NCBI GenBank assembly: GCA_003670825.1
Contig: QWQL01000092.1
Location: 1 to 5,542, forward strand
DNA: 5,542 bases
Reading direction: 5' to 3'
Origin: Planctomycetota bacterium
Lineage (GTDB): Bacteria; Planctomycetota; Planctomycetia; Pirellulales; UBA1268
Below, one piece after another: positions 1-5,542 of the stretch. How positions within the stretch are numbered: the first letter of the stretch is position 1; every line of letters begins with the position of its first letter. The notes under the pieces were generated by a model. The model saw only the letters and a program-made list of their open reading frames with translations. It did not search any database and had not been told where the DNA came from. Position numbers and translations under genes: made by a program.

Positions 1-101
1 AAGGGGGTCGGCGAACGCTCGAGGAGCCTTGGGCGTATCCTCGCCCGGCGACGAGACTTTTGCCGCCCCCGAGCCGGCGAACCACGTAAGTCGAATGCGC
101 T
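1..101. other. Left-edge stretch downstream of the sulfatase gene
   Basis: I see no supported gene here. On the minus strand, no hairpin followed by a T-run is visible after the sulfatase stop. On the plus strand two frames are open from the window edge to stops at 88-90 (TAA) and 126-128 (TGA), so the tail of a convergent gene could end here, but neither short peptide is recognisable. Confidence 0.3.
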
Positions 102-1664
102 CTATCGGCCGGAGCCCTGCTGGGCGGTGACGGCCTCCATCACGCGGTCGAGGTTGAAGCTGCCCGGCTTCTGCCGGGGTGGGAACTCGCGGAAGCTCTG
201 CAGCCACTGTCCAACGTAGGCCCCGGCCGGGGCGATCATGAACATGTGCTCCAGATACCACCGCTGGTAGTCCATGCCGATGTCCTGGGCAAGCTCGAAG
301 GGATCCATCCGCAGGTTGACGAGCGTGGGGGCCCGCAGCACCTCAAACGGCTGCTGCCAGACGTGCATGCCGTGGGCCGTCTGCTTGAGAAACGTGGCCT
401 TCCAGTTGCCGTAGCGAAGGGCCGCCACGCTGCCGTCGTCGGTCCAGTAGATGAACTCCTTCCGCGGCCACTCCGCCTCGCCCTTCAGGGCGGGGATCAG
501 GTTGTAGCCGTCGAGATGGACCTTGTAGTCGCGGTTGCCGATCCGCCGCCCCTTCAGCAGGTCTTCCTTGGCGGTCGTGTCACCTGCCGCGGCGACGAAT
601 GTGGCGAGCATGTCTTCGTGGGCGCCGATGTCGTTGATCACCGTGCCGGGCTTGATGACGCCGGGCCAGGTGATCGCGCACGGGACGCGATAGCCCCCCT
701 CCCACTGCGTGTTCTTCTCGCCGCGGAACATCGTCGTGCCGCCGTCGGGCCAGGTGAACGCCTCGGCGCCGTTGTCGGTGGAATACATCACGATGGTGTT
801 TTCGGTGAGGCCAAGCTGCTCCAGCTTCGCGAGCACCTCCCCCACCTGGCGGTCGTGCTCGACCATGCCGTCGGCGTAGATGCCGAGGCCGGTCTTACCG
901 GCGACGCCATCCTTGAGGTGCGTGAAGATGTGCATCTTGGTCGAGTTCCACCAGAGGAAGAACGGCTTGTCGGCCTTCTTCGCGCGGTCCATGAAGTCGA
1001 ACGCCTTGGCATTCACCTCCTCATCGAACGTCTCCATCCGCTTCTTCGTGAGCGGGCCGGTGTCGGTGATCCGGCCGTCGGCGAAGCTGTGGATCACGCC
1101 CCGGGGCCCGAACTTCTGCTTGAACTCAGGGTTTTTCGGATAGTCGGGATGCTCGGGCTCCTCCTCGGCGTTGAGGTGGTAGAGGTTGCCGTAGAACTCG
1201 TCGAAGCCATGCACGGTGGGCAGCATGTCGTCGCGGTCGCCGAGGTGGTTCTTGCCAAACTGCCCGGTCATGTAGCCCCGCGCCCGCAGAAGCGTGGCGA
1301 TCGTCGGGTCTTCCTTCTTCATGCCCTCGGCGGCACCGGGTAGGCCCACCTTGGTCAGCCCGGTGCGAATCGGCGACTGCCCGGTGATGAACGCGGCCCG
1401 GCCTGCCGTGCAGCTCTGCTGGCCATACCAGTCGGTGAACAGGCAGCCGCCGCGGGCGATCCGATCGATGTTGGGCGTGCGGTAGCCCATCATCCCCTGG
1501 TTGTAGGCGCTGACGTTGAACTGCCCGATGTCATCTCCCCAGATCACGACGATGTTGGGCGGCCGGGTTCCCTCGGCGGCGGCGGTCGGAGCCGCCGCTG
1601 CGAGCGCGGCCGCGGCGGAGAGGATCACGAGGGAAAGACGGTTGAGCGTGTGGCGCCGGATCAC
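102..1664 (-). CDS. Secreted type I sulfatase (arylsulfatase family)
   Basis: Predicted to hydrolyse a sulfate ester outside the cytoplasm; the substrate cannot be told from sequence. The 520-residue product starts with a Sec-type signal peptide (basic MIRRHTLNR, then a Leu/Ala-rich core to about residue 30, likely cut near AAA-EG). The alkaline-phosphatase-like sulfatase fold follows: metal-binding D44-D45 in WGDDIG; the formylglycine site C85-T-A-G-R89, where C85 must be oxidised to formylglycine by a maturase; K138 and H140 in GKNHLG (usually GKWHLG); D297-N298 in STDNGAE; and K316 in FRGEKNTQWEGGYRVP. The length and C-terminal region are typical of an intact enzyme. I chose the GTG at 1662-1664 because a GGAG motif lies 8 bases upstream and the signal peptide begins there; the open frame runs on to 2069 but that part is antisense to the regulator gene. 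It is divergent from the AraC-type regulator, which may control it. No maturase gene is in view. Confidence 0.93.
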   Translation of the reverse strand: MIRRHTLNRLSLVILSAAAALAAAAPTAAAEGTRPPNIVVIWGDDIGQFNVSAYNQGMMGYRTPNIDRIARGGCLFTDWYGQQSCTAGRAAFITGQSPIRTGLTKVGLPGAAEGMKKEDPTIATLLRARGYMTGQFGKNHLGDRDDMLPTVHGFDEFYGNLYHLNAEEEPEHPDYPKNPEFKQKFGPRGVIHSFADGRITDTGPLTKKRMETFDEEVNAKAFDFMDRAKKADKPFFLWWNSTKMHIFTHLKDGVAGKTGLGIYADGMVEHDRQVGEVLAKLEQLGLTENTIVMYSTDNGAEAFTWPDGGTTMFRGEKNTQWEGGYRVPCAITWPGVIKPGTVINDIGAHEDMLATFVAAAGDTTAKEDLLKGRRIGNRDYKVHLDGYNLIPALKGEAEWPRKEFIYWTDDGSVAALRYGNWKATFLKQTAHGMHVWQQPFEVLRAPTLVNLRMDPFELAQDIGMDYQRWYLEHMFMIAPAGAYVGQWLQSFREFPPRQKPGSFNLDRVMEAVTAQQGSGR

Positions 1665-1672
1665 GGAGGATG

Positions 1673-1676
1673 CTCC
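1673..1676 (-). promoter_or_regulatory. Ribosome binding site of the sulfatase gene
   Basis: GGAG on the minus strand, 8 bases before a GTG codon at 1664. This decides the start: no ATG lies at the edge of the signal peptide, and this GTG gives a normal basic n-region followed by a hydrophobic core. Confidence 0.7.
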
Positions 1677-1703
1677 AAAATAATGGTGAGGTGAGAGTTG
1701 ATC

Positions 1704-1740
1704 GCGATGCGGGGGATGGTGGCGATGCTCGAGGGCATCG
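1704..1740. repeat. GCGATGC direct repeat plus inverted repeat, candidate operator
   Basis: GCGATGC occurs at 1704-1710 and again at 1722-1728, 18 bases apart start to start, on the same face of the helix give or take. The second copy forms a perfect inverted repeat with GCATCG at 1735-1740 (CGATGC, 6-base spacer TCGAGG, GCATCG). AraC/XylS regulators commonly bind two-part, directly repeated sites near the promoter. This cluster lies 40 to 76 bases upstream of the sulfatase start, which fits an operator or a leader hairpin of that gene. Protein binding is inference. Confidence 0.4.
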
Positions 1741-1820
1741 ACGAGAACTTTGGATTGGGGGAAACCCTTGCGAAGACCCGTGGCGACAGAATAGCATCCG
1801 ACAGTACGCCAGATCGATCG

Positions 1821-1839
1821 GCCTGCTGGCAATGCAGGC
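1821..1839. repeat. Perfect inverted repeat upstream of the regulator gene
   Basis: GCCTGC (1821-1826), loop TGGCAAT, GCAGGC (1834-1839). It lies 54 bases before the regulator start codon. It could be an operator for self-regulation or a short hairpin in the regulator's leader RNA. It is not a standard terminator on either strand: the plus strand continues with TCGGACAAAAA and the minus strand has no T-run after the stem. Confidence 0.4.
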
Positions 1840-1878
1840 TCGGACAAAAATGCGGGGCGGAACCGTGTCTGGTCTGGC

Positions 1879-1884
1879 AGGGGG
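1879..1884 (+). promoter_or_regulatory. Ribosome binding site of the AraC-type regulator
   Basis: AGGGGG ends 9 bases before the ATG at 1894. It is a purine-rich Shine-Dalgarno-like stretch and supports this ATG over later in-frame starts. Confidence 0.55.
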
Positions 1885-1893
1885 TACGGCGGC

Positions 1894-2793
1894 ATGCTGA
1901 CATTCGATGACTTCGACGCCTGGGGCGAGGCAGTGCGCGGTGCCGATCTCAGGCTCGCGTGCGACGGCGTCGAGACCCCCCAGTGGCGTCTTGCCTTGCG
2001 CCACGTCGGCCCGGTCGTGCTGCAGTTCGGAGACGAGGGTGGAGGCAATCTCTGCTTTGGCGGCAACAACCATCAGGGCACGCTGCTGTGGATGCCGCTC
2101 GGCGAGCCGGGGCATCAGGTGGCCAACTGCGAGCGGTGCGACCACGGATCGGTGCTCGTCATTCCGCCGGGGGCCGACTTCTCCATTCAGGTCCGCAAAC
2201 GGGCTCATGCCTGGTGCTCGATCGCGCTGCCGGGCACGACCTCGGCGGGTGATCGTGGGCCAGCCAGCCATGTGCTCCACGCGGATCCGCTCGACGTGCG
2301 ACGGCTCACGAGCTTGATCACACGGGTGGTTTCCGCACCGGAGGTGAATCTCGCGTCGCCCAGCGTTGCGGAGGGCTTGTCGCAGCGGTTGCTCGCCGCA
2401 GCCTCCGCCTGCCTGGCCCAGACCGTTGCGCCAGGGACGAGCCTGGGGCGACCGAAGATCGAGCGGATCGAGGTGGTCCGCCGCATCGTGACAGCCCTCG
2501 ATGCCGATCCGATGAGTGGCCGATCGATCGCCGACCTCGCGACGGAGGCGGGCGTCACCACCCGCACACTGGGGCGGGTCTTCAGCGACACCTTTGGCGT
2601 GTCGCCGCGGCGGTATGTGCAGCTGCGGAGACTGCATACGGTGCGCCGGGCGCTCCGCGGGGGCGACCCGCACGACGACACCGTCGCGCGGGTGCTCGCC
2701 CGGCACGGCATCTGGGAACTCGGCCGGTTCGCCGGCTCGTACCGGCGACAGTTCGGCGAGTCGCCGTCTGACACGCTCTATCGCCGCGGCTGA
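1894..2793 (+). CDS. AraC/XylS-family transcriptional regulator
   Basis: A 299-residue DNA-binding regulator, the usual length for the family. The N-terminal part (about 1-185) looks like a beta-rich sensing domain: alternating hydrophobic stretches with many glycines, and VLVIPPGADFSI at about 87-98, a pattern common in AraC-type effector domains. The C-terminal domain (about 188-299) carries two helix-turn-helix units: SIADLATEAGVTTRTLGRVF at 211-230, then SDTFGVSPRRYVQLRRL as the linker start, and a second unit around 262-286 followed by RRQFGESPSDTLYR, which matches the classical AraC signature. The ligand is unknown. The sensing domain has several cysteines, including a C79-E-R-C82 pair. 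It is divergent from the sulfatase gene, a common arrangement for a local regulator and its target, so control of that sulfatase is likely but unproven. The gene ends 31 bases before the stop of the convergent transaldolase gene. Confidence 0.92.
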   Translation: MLTFDDFDAWGEAVRGADLRLACDGVETPQWRLALRHVGPVVLQFGDEGGGNLCFGGNNHQGTLLWMPLGEPGHQVANCERCDHGSVLVIPPGADFSIQVRKRAHAWCSIALPGTTSAGDRGPASHVLHADPLDVRRLTSLITRVVSAPEVNLASPSVAEGLSQRLLAAASACLAQTVAPGTSLGRPKIERIEVVRRIVTALDADPMSGRSIADLATEAGVTTRTLGRVFSDTFGVSPRRYVQLRRLHTVRRALRGGDPHDDTVARVLARHGIWELGRFAGSYRRQFGESPSDTLYRRG

Positions 2794-2824
2794 TCCCGCC
2801 GCACCGGGCTCGATGGGCCGACCG
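2794..2824. other. Short convergent intergenic gap, no clear terminator
   Basis: Only 31 bases separate the TGA of the regulator gene from the TGA of the transaldolase gene on the other strand. The stretch is GC-rich and I see no strong stem followed by a T-run on either strand. Termination is therefore either Rho-dependent or reads into the opposite gene, giving overlapping transcript ends. Confidence 0.5.
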
Positions 2825-3904
2825 TCAGCGTGGTGGCGTCGCCTTCGCGTCGATGACGCGGAGCAGTTCGTCCCAACTCTTCACGAAGGCGGTAGCCCCC
2901 TGCGATTGAAGCTGGGATCCCAGCAGGTCGATGTCCACCCCGGCCCGGGTGATCTCGAAGAGCGTCCGTTCGGCCGTGCCACCCCCTGCCGAGAGCACGC
3001 CGCCGAGCGTGCCATGGTCGGCAAAGGCCAGGAGGGTGCTTTCGGGCATGGTGTTGACCGTGTGGGGGGCAGCCAACGCCCGCACATAGAGATGGTCTGA
3101 GAGCGACGGATCCTTGGTTCCCGTGCTTGCCCAGAGCAGCCGCTGCGGCAGGGCGCCGAAGTTGGCGAGCCGTTGGAAGCGATCAGATGACAGCAGGTCG
3201 CGGTAGGCCTTGTAGCACCGCTCGCCGATCGCGATTCCGAGCGTATGGCGGAGCGGTTCGGGCAGGTCGGCCGCCGACGTGTTGTCCCAGCGGCTGATGA
3301 ATAGCGACGCGACCGAGCCGACCCTTGGCGAGAGGCCGGCATCGACGCGGCGCTCGAGACCACGGAGGTAGGCGTCGGCCGCCGCGAGATACTGCTCGCG
3401 GGTAAACAGCAGCGTGACGTTGACCGGCACACCCGCGGCGATCGCCTCCTCGATCGCCGGCAGCCCCGCAGGGGTGCCCGGAATCTTGATGAACAGGTTG
3501 GGCCGGCCGGCTCGGCCGCAGAGATCGCTGGCCGCGGCGAGCGTCGCGGTGGCGTCGTAGGCCAGGTGCGGCGAAACCTCGAGCGATACCCAGCCGTCGA
3601 CGCCGCCACTCCTGTCGAAGACCGGTCGGAAGAGGTCCGCGGCCCGCGTCAGGTCCTCGATCGCCAGTTCGAAAAACAGCTGCTCACCCGAGAGCCCGCG
3701 GCGGGCCTTCTCGGCGATGGCCGCGTCGTAGGCGTTGCTCCCCTTGACGGCGAGGTTGTAGATCGTGGGATTGCTCGTGAGCCCGGTGACTGCGAGATCG
3801 CGGACGTAGCGGGCGAGGGTGCCGTCGTCGAGCATCGTCCGCGTGATGGTGTCGAGCCACAGGCTCTGGCCGAGGCGGTGGAGGGTGGTGGTGATGGTGG
3901 ACAT
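2825..3904 (-). CDS. tal: Transaldolase
   Basis: Cytosolic enzyme of the non-oxidative pentose phosphate pathway; moves a dihydroxyacetone unit from sedoheptulose 7-phosphate to glyceraldehyde 3-phosphate, giving erythrose 4-phosphate and fructose 6-phosphate. With the ATG at 3904 it has 359 residues and begins like other members of the longer bacterial transaldolases (LGQSLWLDTI). Expected active-site residues are present by motif alignment with the E. coli enzyme: D18, N45 in GLTSNPTIYN, E109 in SLEVS, Schiff-base K140 in NLFIKIPGT, T164 in VNVTLLF, and S200 in VASLFISRWD. The stop follows directly after the transaldolase domain, so it is not the transaldolase/phosphoglucose isomerase fusion seen in some bacteria. 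It lies downstream of recQ on the same strand and may be co-transcribed. A GTG at 3991 would add 29 residues, low in conservation by eye and proline-rich; the family N-terminus favours 3904, though its Shine-Dalgarno (GGAG, 14 bases away) is poorly spaced. Confidence 0.93.
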   Translation of the reverse strand: MSTITTTLHRLGQSLWLDTITRTMLDDGTLARYVRDLAVTGLTSNPTIYNLAVKGSNAYDAAIAEKARRGLSGEQLFFELAIEDLTRAADLFRPVFDRSGGVDGWVSLEVSPHLAYDATATLAAASDLCGRAGRPNLFIKIPGTPAGLPAIEEAIAAGVPVNVTLLFTREQYLAAADAYLRGLERRVDAGLSPRVGSVASLFISRWDNTSAADLPEPLRHTLGIAIGERCYKAYRDLLSSDRFQRLANFGALPQRLLWASTGTKDPSLSDHLYVRALAAPHTVNTMPESTLLAFADHGTLGGVLSAGGGTAERTLFEITRAGVDIDLLGSQLQSQGATAFVKSWDELLRVIDAKATPPR

Positions 3905-3993
3905 GGTCGAGAGGGTCACTCCGGAAGAGAGGTCAGTCCACTGGGGCCGGCTCGGGGGCGGCTCGTCGCCGCTCCGGGGATTTTTCTGCACGA

Positions 3994-4000
3994 CACCTTA
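3994..4000 (-). promoter_or_regulatory. AAGG motif overlapping the recQ stop codon
   Basis: On the minus strand the recQ stop reads TAAGGTG, with AAGG four bases before a GTG codon at 3989-3991 that is in frame with transaldolase. This could be a ribosome binding site for a longer transaldolase form and would allow translational coupling to recQ. The spacing is slightly short, and the family alignment favours the later ATG, so its use is uncertain. Confidence 0.3.
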
Positions 4001-5542
4001 CCCCGCGCTGCCGCCGCCGACGAGGTCGAGGATTTCGGAGCCGAAGTCGGCGAGCCGCTTCTCGCCGATGCCCTTGCACCGCAGCAGCGCGGCGGGTGAA
4101 TCGGGCTTCTCTCGGGCGATCGCCCGCAGTGCCTTGTCGTCGAGGATCGTCCAGGCGGGCTTGCCGCGGGCCTCCGCGATCTGCCGCCGCCACTTCCGCA
4201 GCCGCTCGAACAGGTCCCGGTCTACGCCCCGCCAGTCGTCGGTGTCGGCCTGCGAGGCCTTCGCCTTCCGCGTCCGGGGCTCGAGCAGCACGACCTCCCG
4301 GCCGCCGCGGAGCACCTCCCAGGAACGGTTGTTGAGGGTCACGACGGGACGGTCTCCTCCCGTTCGGCCGAGGAGTTCCTGGTCGAGCAGCTGGTGGACG
4401 AGGTTTTCGGCGGCCCGCTGGTCGAGTGCGGCCAGCAGGCCGAAGGTCGAGAGCCGCTCGTGACCGAAGCGGCGAACGGCATCCGTGTTCGCCCCGCGGA
4501 GCACCTCGCAGACGTGTCGCACCCCGAACCGCTCCTGCACGCGGGCCACGCAGGAGAGAATCTTCTGCGCCACGACGGTCGCATCGGGCAGGTTCTCCGT
4601 CTCACCGAGGCAGACGTCGCAGGCGCCGCAGGATGGTGCGGAATAGCTCTGCCCGAAATACTCGGAGAGCGCCGCGTGGCGGCAGCGGGCGGCCTGCGCG
4701 TAGCGCCGCATCGCGTGGAGATGCTCGGCCTGCGACGCGATCAGCCGCTCCTGCTCGTCGGGATCGAGGTCTGACTCCGCCGCGCTCTTGCGGACCAGCG
4801 ATTCCCAGCTGAACACGTCGGCCGAGGAATAGAGCAGCAGGCATTCCGCCGCCAGCCCGTCGCGGCCCGCCCGGCCCGTCTCCTGCTGGTAGGCCTCCAG
4901 GCTCTTGGGAAGCGACGTGTGGAGCACGAGCCGCACGTCGGAGCGGTCGATCCCCATGCCGAAGGCAACGGTGGCCACCACGACGTCGATCGTCTCGCGA
5001 GCGAAGGCCTCCTGGGTGCGGTGCCGCTCCTTGGCGTCGAGGCCGGCGTGGTAGGGCCGGGCGAGGAGGCCCTCGGCCGCGAGCCGGGCGGCTAGTTGTT
5101 CCGTTTCCTTCCGCGAGATGCAGTAGACGATCGAGGCCTCGCCCCGGTGGCGGCCGAGGATCGTGAGCGTCTGCGCAACTCGGTCGGTCCGCGGCACCAC
5201 CCGGTAGACCAGATTCGGCCGATCGAACGTGCCCACCAGCAAGGCTGGATCCCGCAGGTTGAGCTGCCGGGCGATGTCGTCGCGAACCCGTGGCGTGGCA
5301 GTGGCCGTGAAGGCATGAATGCTCGCCGTGGGAAAGTGGTCGCGAAGCACCGACATCTGTCGGTACTCCGGCCGGAAGTCGTGCCCCCACTGGCTGATGC
5401 AGTGGGCCTCGTCCACGGCGACGAAGCTGACGCCGCACGCGGCCAACTTGTTGACGAAGGCGTCGCCGCCTTCCCCGACCAGGCGTTCGGGCGACACATA
5501 GAGCAGGCGATAGCGTCCGTCGGCCATCCCCTGCAGCACCGA
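3998..5542 (-). CDS. recQ: ATP-dependent DNA helicase RecQ (5' end cut by window)
   Basis: A 3'-5' superfamily 2 DNA helicase acting in recombination and fork repair. The frame is open to the right edge, so the start and roughly the first 100 residues, including the Walker A lysine, lie outside. Numbering from the codon at 5537-5539: DEAH box at 43-46, followed by the RecQ aromatic-rich loop CISQWGHDFRPEY (47-59); motif III FTATATP (77-83); motif IV around SIVYCISRK (136-144); motif V ATVAFGMGID (189-198); motif VI QQETGRAGRDG (218-228) with its arginine finger region. A zinc-binding set C286, C304, C307, C310 follows, then an RQC winged-helix domain (about 320-410), a short basic linker (RTRKAKAS), and an HRDC domain (about 438-508) ending in the helix-hairpin-like CKGIGEKRLADFG. 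This is the full RecQ architecture, with no lesion in the visible part. The stop lies 93 bases before the transaldolase ATG. Confidence 0.96.
   Translation of the reverse strand, partial: SVLQGMADGRYRLLYVSPERLVGEGGDAFVNKLAACGVSFVAVDEAHCISQWGHDFRPEYRQMSVLRDHFPTASIHAFTATATPRVRDDIARQLNLRDPALLVGTFDRPNLVYRVVPRTDRVAQTLTILGRHRGEASIVYCISRKETEQLAARLAAEGLLARPYHAGLDAKERHRTQEAFARETIDVVVATVAFGMGIDRSDVRLVLHTSLPKSLEAYQQETGRAGRDGLAAECLLLYSSADVFSWESLVRKSAAESDLDPDEQERLIASQAEHLHAMRRYAQAARCRHAALSEYFGQSYSAPSCGACDVCLGETENLPDATVVAQKILSCVARVQERFGVRHVCEVLRGANTDAVRRFGHERLSTFGLLAALDQRAAENLVHQLLDQELLGRTGGDRPVVTLNNRSWEVLRGGREVVLLEPRTRKAKASQADTDDWRGVDRDLFERLRKWRRQIAEARGKPAWTILDDKALRAIAREKPDSPAALLRCKGIGEKRLADFGSEILDLVGGGSAG

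Larger units (their letters stand above)
1665..1893. promoter_or_regulatory. Divergent promoter region between sulfatase and regulator
   Basis: This 229-base non-coding stretch must hold the promoters of both divergent genes. For the plus strand a weak candidate is TTGCGA at 1768-1773 with TAGCAT at 1792-1797 (18-base spacer). For the minus strand an extended -10-like TGCTATTCT lies at 1788-1796 with no good -35. The two -10-like boxes overlap, so they could compete, but both matches are poor and in a GC-rich genome they may be chance. The region also holds two inverted repeats and a direct heptamer repeat, listed separately. Its base composition is less GC-rich than the flanking genes. The role as a promoter region follows from gene layout; the exact boxes are guesses. 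Confidence 0.5.

Noticed and set aside
246..1343. A 365-codon open frame on the plus strand, antisense to the sulfatase.
   Set aside because: It mirrors a strongly supported sulfatase frame. The product is low-complexity, rich in Val, Leu, Arg and Gly, with no recognisable motif; such antisense frames are normal in GC-rich coding DNA.
1665..2069. N-terminal extension of the sulfatase frame beyond the signal peptide.
   Set aside because: The extra 135 codons cross the intergenic region and the regulator gene, would bury the signal peptide, and look like noncoding translation. The GTG with GGAG at 1664 explains the start.
1531..2706. A 391-codon minus-strand frame across the regulator gene and the start of the sulfatase.
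   Set aside because: It is antisense to the AraC-type gene, whose frame has clear helix-turn-helix motifs, and ends in a different frame inside the sulfatase. No domain is recognisable.
2794..2824. A bidirectional terminator between the convergent genes.
   Set aside because: Only 3-base GC pairings could be found, with no T-run on either strand.
4394..4774. Plus-strand open frames antisense to recQ, and similar ones antisense to transaldolase (3566-4463).
   Set aside because: They oppose frames with complete helicase or transaldolase motifs and show no domain of their own.
1..5542. An undescribed defence, mobile or RNA-based system.
   Set aside because: All long stretches are explained by four recognisable genes. 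There are no transposase or integrase genes, no tandem repeat arrays, no tRNA and no large structured noncoding region. RecQ alone here has full housekeeping architecture and no defence-type partners in view.

Overview
The window looks like chromosomal DNA from a GC-rich bacterium. A planctomycete of the Pirellulales type is my best guess, based on high GC, a GTG-started exported sulfatase paired with an AraC-type regulator, and the type of transaldolase. No rRNA or other phylogenetic marker is present, so this is only a guess. There are four protein genes and no RNA gene, insertion sequence, CRISPR array or prophage signature.

Left half (about 100-2793): a secreted type I sulfatase on the minus strand (102-1664, GTG start) and an AraC/XylS-family regulator on the plus strand (1894-2793) are transcribed away from each other. 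They share a 229-base intergenic region. This region holds two perfect 6-base-arm inverted repeats and a direct repeat of GCGATGC with 18-base periodicity, which are plausible operator or leader elements. The simplest reading is that the regulator senses something linked to the sulfated substrate and controls the sulfatase, itself, or both. This is inferred from layout only.

Right half (2825-5542): two minus-strand housekeeping genes in tandem. A RecQ-family DNA helicase (cut by the right window edge, so its Walker A region is not visible) is followed by transaldolase of the pentose phosphate pathway. The transaldolase start can be placed at an ATG (93 bases after recQ, supported by the family's N-terminus) or at a GTG (6 bases after recQ, supported by an AAGG motif overlapping the recQ stop). 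The regulator and transaldolase genes converge with only 31 bases between their stop codons, and I see no U-tract terminator there.

I did not find convincing evidence of an undescribed system. The points most worth a second look are the organised intergenic region between sulfatase and regulator, and the unusual recQ-transaldolase junction.
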